Source: Stygiobacter electus
GTDB taxonomy: Bacteria; Bacteroidota; Ignavibacteria; Ignavibacteriales; Melioribacteraceae
DNA length: 64,000 bases
NCBI GenBank assembly: GCA_029210465.1
Contig: JARGDL010000012.1
Coordinates: forward strand, 41,959 to 105,958
Reading direction: 5' to 3'
Shown here one piece after another: positions 10,501 to 20,100 of this stretch. Below the pieces are notes generated by a model. That model was not told the DNA's origin, did not search any database, and was given only the letters and a program-made list of their open reading frames with translations. Made by a program: the position numbers and the translations under genes. The first letter of the stretch is position 1, and each line of letters starts with the position of its first letter.

Positions 10501-13436
10501 AACCCGATATCCCGGAATGGATCAGCGGGTATTGCAAAATTAGAAGTATCGCATTAAGCGGCACAGACTATGCCTTAATCAATTTGGAACCGGTTTGTAA
10601 AAATGATGATGACAATTGCGCGGCTAAAGTTAATCCAATCGTAAAGAATGCTTGGCAGTTTATGCGAATGAACAGACAGGATTTATGCTATGGTAGCTCA
10701 GGAAATATTAGCGCAACAGGGTTACAAGCGTTTCTACAAAGCAATCCGTTTGGGCAAGTGCATAATCAAGTTAACGCTTTTATTAATGGATTTAATAATT
10801 ATGCTGCATTACCGCCGCAGGAATTCGCTTCTTCAATGATTTCCTCTAAATCATTTTTCAGATTATACTCTCCAGATAAAAATAAAATAATTGGTGGATC
10901 AAGAGTTCGAAGAATTATAACTGAAGATAATTGGTCTCAGGAAACAGATGGATCTTCGTCTGACAAACAATATACGATTGATTATGTATACACGGAAAAT
11001 GAGAAAAACCCGGTTACAAATCAGATGGAAACAATAAGCAGCGGGGTGATGGAATACGAACCTTTCAACGGACAGGATGAAAATCCATTGCGACATCCGG
11101 AGTTCATCGACCAGCATATTAAAATGGCTCCTGACAACAGATTGTATGTTGAAACTCCATTTAACGAATCATTATTCCCGGCTTCAAATCTTATTTATAG
11201 TAAGGTTAAAATTATCTCTAATAAAACAGATCTGAATGTACCGGGGCAGGGATACCAAGAGATAGAATCCTTTACGGCAAAAGATTATCCGGTTTCTAAT
11301 GGAAAGACCGATTTAGGAAACAATCACGAACAAAAAACAAATCCTGTTGCTGCTTTTGCGATGTCAATATTCGGTATATCCGAGTTCCACGATTATATAA
11401 CGCTTTCACAAGGCTTTTCAATTATTTTAAACGATATGCATGGAAAACAGAAAGCCACGAGAAATTATAACGGCAATGGTGCTCTAATTTCAAGTGAGCA
11501 ATTTGAATATAAAATTGCCGGCAACCTGAACTTGATTAATGGATCCAATCAAATCTATCAATCCGATAAACTTGGAATCAGTGTTTCTGCTATATGTGAT
11601 TCAAGAAATACCGAACATTCTACGACTGTAATAGGAGTGAATACTAATCTGGATATGGCTTTTGTACCTTTGGTTCCTCTTACTCTCTTTGTCCCTCTGC
11701 CGGATATGTCGGTTGAGAATACCAGGATTAACACCGTTGCCTTTAACAAAATTGTAAATAAAAAAGGAATTCTTACAAAAAAAACAGTAACTGAAAACGG
11801 CGCTGCCGTTAGTACCGAAAATATTTTATTTGATGATAAGACAGGGTTTGTTGTTTTAAGTAAAACAACAAATGAATTTAACGATTCACTGTATAAATTC
11901 CATTATCCGGCACATTGGATTTATGAAGGATTGGGATCGGGATATATTTCTTCCGATCTAGAGTTCAGTGTTTCATTAATTTCAAATAATTACTTCACGG
12001 TTACGCATGATGTATTTAATGCATTGGCTGTTGGAGATGAAATAATTAGCGCCGGCTCCAAATATTGGATAACTGAAAAACAGTCCGCCGGAAACAAAAT
12101 AAAAATTGAATCTAATATTGTCGGGACGCCTGTTGCAATTACATCAGGTAAAGTCCTTCGATCAGGCAGACGGAATCAATTGATGCAGGAGGCGGGGTCG
12201 GTTGTTACACATATTAATCCAATTACCGGCAATAAAATAATTTTTTCTGAGATAGGTCTCAATGCAAAAGTTATAAATGCAAGTATGCAGGAATTCGCAG
12301 ATGAAAGAGTGAAGTACTGCGAGTGTGACACGGTTAAGGGCAAACCTAACACCAATCCCCGGAATTTATCCGGTGCAACTAATCCTTATATTACTGGTGA
12401 AAAAGGGAATTGGTATCCTTCTACAACCTGGGCATATCTTACAGATAGAGAAAGAAGTGTTGGGTTCAATTCTCTTCAGACTAATATCAGATCAGATGGA
12501 AGTTTTACAGATTATAAAAATTTCTGGAGGTATGATAATAATTTAAATCCAGGTTGGCAAAGATTTGCAACCGGCTGGCAATGGGTCGAAACAGTTACTA
12601 AGAAGGATGTCAACGGACTAACTCTGGAAACCAGTGACGTTCTTGGGAGGCACAATGCGTTGCTTACAGGTTATAAGAATAAATTAGTAGTAGCTGAAGC
12701 CGGCAATGCTCGAATCAATGAAATTCTCTTTGATGGTTTTGAGGATTGGAATTACCTTTCGATCTCTGGAGACTGCGGCAGTATTCCTTTTTGTATTCCT
12801 AAAATCGTAAACTGGGATGGGATATTCGTGCAGGATACCGTAGAGTCGCATTCAGGAAAATATTCCGGCAAACTTATCAGGTCCGGGCAGACTATCACTA
12901 TCCCTGTATCGCCCGTAATACTAACGCCGGAGGTAAATGAAAGAGAGAATAGTCCTACATCTCATCCAACCAAACCAATCTGTGCCGGCACATTCAAACC
13001 GACCGTCAACATGAAATATGTTATCTCGGCATGGGTCCGTGATAATGCTGATCCGCTGGCAATTACGTTCAACGTTCCGGCTATTCATGTGGGATCTGAT
13101 GTATTACACACCAACGGAGATATCATCGATGGATGGCAAAGGATCTATGGAGAGTTCACTATTCCCCAGGGTGCTGCTTCCCTTACACTAAAGTTTATAC
13201 AAGGATCAGGCACTACCTGGTTCGACGATATAAGGATATCTCCTTTCGATACTAAGATGATTACTCATGTATATGACGGGAATACACAAAAGCTAACATT
13301 TACGTCGGATGAGAATAATTACTTCACAAAATATAATTATGACGCGGCGGATAATTTGGAATCAATAAACAAAGAGACAGAAAAAGGAGTACAGACTGTC
13401 AAAGAAGTCCGTTCATCAACAGTGAAATTGCCATGA
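7521..13436 (+). CDS. Giant exported RHS-associated protein with jelly-roll and YD motif
   Basis: A 1971-residue exported protein with signal peptide (ending LKAQ). The N-terminus (PTSGSFSYNIPLFDVGGYP, then LSYQSGI and VGLGWNL) is the opening seen in many Bacteroidota RHS/YD proteins. Residues about 115-290 are rich in Gly, Ser and Asn and look like beta repeats. Near 1765-1905 is a jelly-roll, carbohydrate-binding-like domain (FDGFEDW, HSGKYSGKL, YVISAWV, GSGTTWFDDIRISPFD). It ends with a YD-type motif (YNYDAADNLESI). It overlaps its upstream neighbour by 11 bases and its downstream neighbour by 4, so translation is probably coupled. It lacks the RHS core, which is in the protein at 14163-21959; the two may act together, like split halves of one shell. 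Role unknown. Confidence 0.8.
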   Translation: MKNKIIISVVLLIISTGLKAQTGGPGQPEFMQFKPATATDLVNPTSGSFSYNIPLFDVGGYPVNLSYQSGISMEDVASIVGLGWNLNIGEVMHTVRGLPDDFSGDVVTRTIFMKPNITYGGNTNVGLEITGLNIGAGINMGMGIFYNNYNGYGAEQSFGVNISLHKGSNPGKASIGLGIKANSQSGVDIYAKPSVSMHLESSSGLAATGSLGGMISVNSREGLKTSVNASMDISQNTTMTHNSGRFNKSSKNYTDDIENPIAVSIASASAAYSFSKIPEIPRVTYPFKTLAFAGSFKAGAEVFFMHPHGELRGYYTSQELSTNIIHTPAYGYLYSENSSGLENVLLDFNREKDQPYIKDASINIGIPFFTNDIYTVNAQGIGGSFQLNRGDVGVVFDNKVSTSGTSVNLGAEVGFGNALHVGAALSTTLSSSSSGKWESDITPYLAFKGETTDQLYQSAYFKNVSDVSVDANGLYNRLKGDKPVEVKINDANTWGTEVKTTSNLVLDDDDLNPILPGNYLKTIRDPRTINIQFLTAAQASVSGLEKKIKEYPVNTFDCSRPTIETERITPNVRQPHHISEMISTNIDGMRYVFGLPTYNLTQKEVSFTLDSTSVPGTDGLVNYRNHPAWGTNGKDGFYESTLLPPYVTSNLLTAVLSPDYIDIDNNGPSMNDVGNYVKINYSKAGTYKWRTPYGKDQATFNKAFLSDHADNKASYIFGEKELWYIHSIESKTEVAEFYYDTNGRKDGLGVKDENGGKDVTQKLYKLDSIKVYSINERVLKGNAAIPIRIIYFNYDYELCKQINNSLDNSGNGGKLTLKKVSFASGKSKRELLSPYKFNYGEMPSGFVVNPVYNPRNVNRFGNYQENIGTSDIDISTALSNIDFPYATQDEIEMTKNSYAWNLTKITLPGSGTIKVQYEPHHYAYTQDKRCMQMFPLEDTGSLYTGIFNGAQNYTIKFKLEKPISGLNAYEQLLYKYFNNDLTQFYYYKALVNLKPDIPEWISGYCKIRSIALSGTDYALINLEPVCKNDDDNCAAKVNPIVKNAWQFMRMNRQDLCYGSSGNISATGLQAFLQSNPFGQVHNQVNAFINGFNNYAALPPQEFASSMISSKSFFRLYSPDKNKIIGGSRVRRIITEDNWSQETDGSSSDKQYTIDYVYTENEKNPVTNQMETISSGVMEYEPFNGQDENPLRHPEFIDQHIKMAPDNRLYVETPFNESLFPASNLIYSKVKIISNKTDLNVPGQGYQEIESFTAKDYPVSNGKTDLGNNHEQKTNPVAAFAMSIFGISEFHDYITLSQGFSIILNDMHGKQKATRNYNGNGALISSEQFEYKIAGNLNLINGSNQIYQSDKLGISVSAICDSRNTEHSTTVIGVNTNLDMAFVPLVPLTLFVPLPDMSVENTRINTVAFNKIVNKKGILTKKTVTENGAAVSTENILFDDKTGFVVLSKTTNEFNDSLYKFHYPAHWIYEGLGSGYISSDLEFSVSLISNNYFTVTHDVFNALAVGDEIISAGSKYWITEKQSAGNKIKIESNIVGTPVAITSGKVLRSGRRNQLMQEAGSVVTHINPITGNKIIFSEIGLNAKVINASMQEFADERVKYCECDTVKGKPNTNPRNLSGATNPYITGEKGNWYPSTTWAYLTDRERSVGFNSLQTNIRSDGSFTDYKNFWRYDNNLNPGWQRFATGWQWVETVTKKDVNGLTLETSDVLGRHNALLTGYKNKLVVAEAGNARINEILFDGFEDWNYLSISGDCGSIPFCIPKIVNWDGIFVQDTVESHSGKYSGKLIRSGQTITIPVSPVILTPEVNERENSPTSHPTKPICAGTFKPTVNMKYVISAWVRDNADPLAITFNVPAIHVGSDVLHTNGDIIDGWQRIYGEFTIPQGAASLTLKFIQGSGTTWFDDIRISPFDTKMITHVYDGNTQKLTFTSDENNYFTKYNYDAADNLESINKETEKGVQTVKEVRSSTVKLP

Positions 13437-14146
13437 CCATAAAAACAAAACTATTATATTATATTGTTTTCTTGTTGATGTCTTCTCTTGCCTTTGCACA
13501 GATGGATGAATTTCAACAAGTGTTCATGAAGGCCAATCAGCGATATCTATCTGAGAAAAATATCATGGTAACCCAGCATTATCTTTTCTCGCTCGACTCT
13601 TCTAGTGCAGTGCCATTTGACAGCGGGTACTGCTACATCGTAAAATACGATCGGATGATACACTACATGTTCAACGGTGTGGAATCATTTAACGATGGAA
13701 CATATATGATTAGAATCAGCAATCCTGACAAGTACATGATAGTCTCGCGGAGTATTCATCAGGATTCATCAGCGCTCGGATTCATCTTCAAAAAAGGATT
13801 TTCTTATTTCAAAAATGTTGTGAAAAAGAATATCAGTAATGAATTATCCCAATGGAACTTGACCGGCGGAACTTTAGGAGTGCTGGCTGCGAATATTACT
13901 TTTGATTCACGAGAGACCAGAATCCGCAATATACTAGTGGAATTATCACCGGACCATCCCTTCGTTAACCAGATCAATCCCCGCAAATCGGGAAAGTCAC
14001 AAAACGTGTTCATCAATATTGATTATAGCTACACGACGAAATTGAGCAAAGAGCAGCCAAAATTATCGGATTATATTCATATTGAAAATGACACAGTAAC
14101 GCAGGCTGAAAAATTTAAAGATTATCAGATAAAATTTATCGAGTAA
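13433..14146 (+). CDS. Exported protein of unknown function between two giant RHS-type genes
   Basis: A 237-residue protein with a clear signal peptide (hydrophobic LLYYIVFLLMSSLAFAQ). The ATG overlaps the previous stop (ATGA), so it is translationally coupled. The mature part alternates beta strands (FDSGYCYIVKYDRMIHYMF, GTYMIRISNPDKYMIV) and could be a LolA-like or other beta half-barrel carrier fold, but I see no diagnostic motif. Its fixed position between the 1971- and 2598-residue proteins suggests an assembly or chaperone role for them. That is inference. Confidence 0.7.
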   Translation: MTIKTKLLYYIVFLLMSSLAFAQMDEFQQVFMKANQRYLSEKNIMVTQHYLFSLDSSSAVPFDSGYCYIVKYDRMIHYMFNGVESFNDGTYMIRISNPDKYMIVSRSIHQDSSALGFIFKKGFSYFKNVVKKNISNELSQWNLTGGTLGVLAANITFDSRETRIRNILVELSPDHPFVNQINPRKSGKSQNVFINIDYSYTTKLSKEQPKLSDYIHIENDTVTQAEKFKDYQIKFIE

Positions 14147-14162
14147 TTCAAATGGAACGATA

Positions 14163-17100
14163 ATGTCAAAAACACTGCTTATACTTTTGGGAATTTTCTT
14201 TGTCGGTGCGCTCTCTGCAAAGACGATGAATAAGATGAACTTTCCGATGAATGGGAATGCTTTCGTCGTGAACGGCAGCACTAACACTGTCACGCACTAC
14301 GCGCAACTTCCTCCATCGGAAAACTGGACTACATTTCAAAATAGTTCTCAGAAATTTTATTCATTCACCAACACTCTCGAGCTTGACCAGATTGAATCTA
14401 CATCGTTTGTTGTTGATTTTGATTACAAGCTTAAGATTACGGGGACACTAAACGTATGGAAGATTGGCTCGGGTGATCCTGAGCCCGCTCAGAATATCAC
14501 TCTTGAAATTAATTATGATCCCAACACCCAAAAAACCAGCAGACGAATCGATTATTATGCATACTCAAACGTATACAAGTCAGAATTTATTATTGAGTCG
14601 GTTACATTGACAAGTGTTGCATCACCATCAGACTTATATGAAAAGGTAGCCAGTATTGTCGAGTTAAATTTTGGAATTGAACAGACATCGTTCTTGAAAC
14701 CTATTTTTTCTAACGCGCCTTTATTTTACAAACCTTGTGTTGACAACACAACCAATGAACTGATATTAAGTTGGAACATCGTTAGTTATGCTGAAGAATA
14801 TGAATTAGAGATCACTTTTAAAGATAATTATTCTAATAACTTTAGCACTCCACTTCCGGCGTCAGCACTTAGGTATGATTTCAAAGAAAATTCTACAAGG
14901 ATTGTTACAAAACAAAATTATTATAGAATTCCGTTAGTCTATGAACGCGGTTATCTATTATACCGTGTAAGGGCTGTAGGAATGGGAGGTGTAGATTGGA
15001 ATAAAAGAATACCATGCGCATGGTCTGCCGGCGATCCATTCGGATCTGTTGCTGCTTTCACAAATAAGTACGGTCCAATTCCATCTCACATGGGTGATAA
15101 AATCAACTGGCAGTTGAGCACAACTTACAGCGATGATGGTAAGAGAAAGGATGTCGTCCAATATTATGATGGTTTGTTTATGAACCGCCAGACAGTTACA
15201 GGTGTAAGTCAGTTAAAAAATATGTTCACTCAAAATGTCCTAGATAATTCCAAACCGAACAAGTACAAACTTGATGACTTAGAAAGAAAGCAAGTATTAG
15301 GAAAAGTTAATGAGGTTGGAGAGCAGGATAAAAGTCTGCCAATACCTGCAGGTAATGTAAGTTTAAGTCCGGCAACCGGAATATCGCATTTACCATTATT
15401 TCCGGTTGGATGTACATTCTACGGCAGCGAAAAAATTAAGGAAATTATCGCACAGGAAGTTATCTACGATTTTAACGGGCGCCCTGCTTTACAGATCTTA
15501 CCGGTACCAACCGGAACGCATAAAATCACGTACATAAAAAAGCTTAATAAAAATATTGCAGGAAGTTCTTACTCATGGAAAGATTTTGATACTGTAAATA
15601 ATTGTTTACTCACTGCACATCCCATGAGTGACGTTGCTTCGGGTAATGCATTGGGTGCGGGCGTTTACTATTCGCAGAAGAATCCTAACAAACTTGGCTT
15701 CAATGCTTTCATCCCCGATAGTAAAGGTTATCCTTTTTCAAGAGTTCAGTACACATTCGACAATACTGGCAGAACATACCGGCAAGCTGGTGTTGGAATA
15801 GTTCATGCACTGGATATACCGAATCTAGTTGGACATGAAACAAAATTTTATTACGCCAAACCTAACCAGGTTGAATTAGATCGAATGTTCGGCAATGAAG
15901 TTGGATATGCCGAAAGGTATCAAAAAAATATGGTAGTAGATCCGAACGGGCAGGTTTCTGTTTCTTATCTTAACCCGGAAGGAAAAACTATCGCGACAGC
16001 ATTAACAGGTTTGAAACCTGATAATCTGATTCCTCTTGATAATGAAAGTAATCCGGAAGTAACAATTCATGTAGATCTGCTTGCAAGCAATACACCCGAC
16101 AGCCTCGAACACAGTCTCACTGTCAATGAACAATTTAATGTTGCCGCCGAAGCAGAGTATAAATTCGATTATTCAGTAAACGGTGAAAAACTTAGTTATA
16201 GTTATTGCCTAAATAATAATATTTGCCTCGATTGTATTTATGACCTTGAAATCAAGTTGATCTACAATGAAGCATGCAGCACGATCCCAATCTTTTCATA
16301 CAACGGTACATTTGGCGACCTTGTCAACCCAAATAATCCTGGCCAACTCAATATGGATCTTAGCTGTATGAATTCTTCGAGAAATCTTGATACTCTTGTT
16401 ACGCTTCAAGCCGGAAGCTATACTCTTGTAAAAACTTTGAAAGTAAATAAATTTGCTGCTGATGCTTATGTAAAACTTGTTTTTAAAGATACATGTCAGA
16501 GCGTACTTCAAGAATTTTTGGACGAAGAAATAAACAAGATAGATACAATGGACTGCTACCAAGCTGATCTAAGTCCTAAACCGTTGAATGAATGCGATCG
16601 TGCCAGATACATGATGCTTGTTGACGTATCGCCGGGCGGTCAATATGCACAGTACGATATTACTAATATTACAATCAATGGGGTGGTAACCACGATTTAC
16701 GATGCAAGTAATTATCCTCTTTCAGTTTTCAATCCGGCTAACGTTCTGCCTACCCATCCGAATTGGATTAACCTCGGTCTCAAACTCCCTGACGGAGTAA
16801 CACCCATTCCTGATCTGCAGTCTTTAATCTTGAACTGGGATAACTTAAGTTTTCCGGGAATATTTCTTCAGTATCATCCTGAGTACTGTATGCTTGATTG
16901 GTGCGATAATCAGAATTTTGGAAAAGATTATGATCTCAAACTCAATGAAGCACTAACTTTTCAAGCAGCTATCGACTCGACTCTTATCAGCACTACTTCG
17001 ACAGATCCCATTTACAAACAGATTTTTGATAATGATCCTTACTTTCATACTGCACCGAATATAGCATTGGGCAATGATTTCTTAGCATTTCTCGCTCATC

Positions 17101-20100
17101 CTTGCGGAGGGACAAAGAATTTAGATTCCTTCGCTAAAGAAGCAGCATATTGCCAGGCTCAGCCTGCATCTCAGGCAATTATTTCCAATATGCAAAACAA
17201 TTCAACTAATAATACACCGTATGCGAATCCTTCAATTCCAACATGTGTAATACCTTCCGGTTATCACACACCTGGTAACTCGGCATATCATGCGTTTGGT
17301 TCAGATCCGGCTACAAAAGATTACGAATGGCAGAATCTCCGGAATTTATACCTCACATACAAAGAAAAATATCTATATGAAAGCCGGAGAGATTATTCCA
17401 TTAATAATGGTTGTTTCAATGGATGCATTGGAGTTCAAAATTTCTGGTTCTATCCAATGCCTTTCAATTTTTCTGGTTCCAGCTCTTATCCTAATTTTTC
17501 TGGGAGCGGAACTTTTAATGGCAATTCTTGGTCGGCAGAAGGGCATATTCCAATTAACTCTACAGACCCATGCGGAAATACACGATACTTGTACGAACAT
17601 AAAGTCAAGCGGTTTACAAATCGTTATGATGCTTTCAGTAATACTACTACAGACATTCCAATAAATTTGGCAGATGTTAATCTCTATGATCCATGCGCTA
17701 CAGAAGCGAACATCAATGTTATTCAACCACAGGTTGGTGCAGTTGTCAGTCAATATTTATGCGATTCACTTAATGTTTCCGGGCCTGTAGCACCAAGGGA
17801 TAGCTGCTGGTCAAGTGATTTTACTTCAATGCTTAATCAAAATTTACCGAACGTAACTGTTGCAAATGCAATAACTCTGACTGGAAACCAAATATCACCA
17901 CTTATCAGAGATATTTTTTCTACAGCACCTATCTCTCAGATTCACACCATCATTCTTTCATTGATAGTTAATAGTAATACTAATACTAATGTGTATAATG
18001 TTAAGCTAAAAGATAATAATGACAGAGTATGTGAGTTTATTTTTTCTACTCCGATGGTAGGCGGTACTCCTAAACCAATCAGCACTGTATGCTGTCCGCT
18101 AACCTTGAACGCAAATACATTTAGTTTTAAGATAACTTTTACTGATGGTACAACATCAAGCATAAATGCAATGACTAAATGTCAGATGCCTTTATGTCCT
18201 CCTCCTGCCTTTGTTATGCCGCAGGATTCTTGCACTACAAGAACTTCATTCACTTTGGAATTATTTTCGTTTTTATCTATCCTAAAAGCGCCAGGTACTC
18301 CGAGCAGCGGTTTGTATCACAACGAAGGCATTTCACAGCAGCTTGATCACATGATGGAACCATTCGGTCCGATAAAATATTCGTTGAACCAGAAAAACTG
18401 CACGCTAACATTTTCACCAACATCTGTTCAATCTGAAGCTACAATGTCGCAAAGGAAAACCATTCGATCAACAGCTGACATCAGAACACAGAGACAGGCA
18501 GATTTGCATCCTCGTCCAAAGATTCCTGCACCATGCACTATTACATTTTCAGACTGTGACTGGATGAGCAACGATGCAACACTTATTTCTATCAAACCGT
18601 TTTTCCCAAATGGAATAGCGAATGTAGTTACACACGAATTCATTATTACGTATTGCAAAGGCAGCAGACCCGACACATTTACAGTAAAAGGGAACAGCGG
18701 CTGCTTCCCAGTAAATGACTGCAAACCTCCTTATTTCTGCGGCAATGATACTTTACCTAAAATGCCTCCTAACAATTATAATGCATGCGTTGAGTCTAAG
18801 TTACTCACAGCCACATTTATTGCATATAGTAATTATGAAAAATGGATTGACAGTTTAAAAACTGATCTACTTTCTAAATACTACGCAAAATGTATGAAAG
18901 CTGTTGAGACAATGTCTTATGATTATCCAGACAGGCAATTTCATTACACCCTCTACTATTATGATCAAGCAGGGAATCTCGTCCGCACTGTTCCTCCTGC
19001 AGGAGTTCAATTATTGTCTCCGTCTCTTTCTGCACAGATAGACAGTGACCGCAATGCACATATAATTAATGGTACCGCGGGAATTACTGCACACACATTA
19101 GTAACTAACTACGCCTATAATTCACTGAATCAAAATATTTGGCAGGTTACTCCGGATGCAGGTAAGACTACATTTTACTATGATAAACTTGGCAGAATCG
19201 TGGCTTCCCAAAATGCGAAGCAGTCTTTGAACAACGATTACAGTTATAGCTGGTATGACAAATTAGGACGTATTGTGGAAAGCGGGAAGATTCATTTAAG
19301 CGGCTCACTAAATTCGAATGTGGTTTTGAATTACAATAATTGGAAAACTTATCTCTATAGTATACCTGACCGATCGGAAATAACATTCACGCAATACGAC
19401 GAATTATTTAATACTACTATCTCAGCAAAATTCGGACCTGGCGGCCAGCAGAATCTACGAGGAAGAGTAGCAAGTATTTTTTCTTTTCCAGATAAGGCAG
19501 CACAGACGGCGGGGAACTACCGTCATGCAACTCACTACACTTATGATGTTACTGGTAATGTACCAATTGTTCTGCAAGATTATCCTACGACACCGCTTGG
19601 TACTAAAGCGATTGCCTACAACTTTGATCTCCTTACTGGCAAAGTAAATGAAGTGCGTTACGAACCCGGATTGCAGGATGAGTTCAGACATAAATACTTT
19701 TATGATGACGAACTCAGACTGACGAAAGTACAGACGAGCACTAAAGGGATTATCTGGGAAACCGAAGCAGAATATTTTTATTACAAACATGGTCCGCTTG
19801 CACGTACCGAACTCGGACAATTGAAAGTGCAGGGACTTGATTACATCTATACCTTGCAAGGATGGATAAAAGCTGTAAACGGAACTACTCAAGATAGAAC
19901 TCAGGATGCCGGAAGTGACGGCATCGCGTTGAACAATCCGAAACAAATTACAACTCAAATAAATGGTCAACCGGTAAATACAACTGTAGAAACCGATGCA
20001 AATTATAATTCAACCGGATCAGGTTATCATAGTCTTCATAGCCCGGTAGCCGCAGATGCATTTGGCTATGTTCTCGGTTATTACAACGATCTGGTTAATC

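Noticed and set aside
19455..19970. 171-codon minus-strand ORF within the RHS gene
   Set aside because: It is a shadow of the YD-repeat coding strand, with no known motif and no ribosome site.
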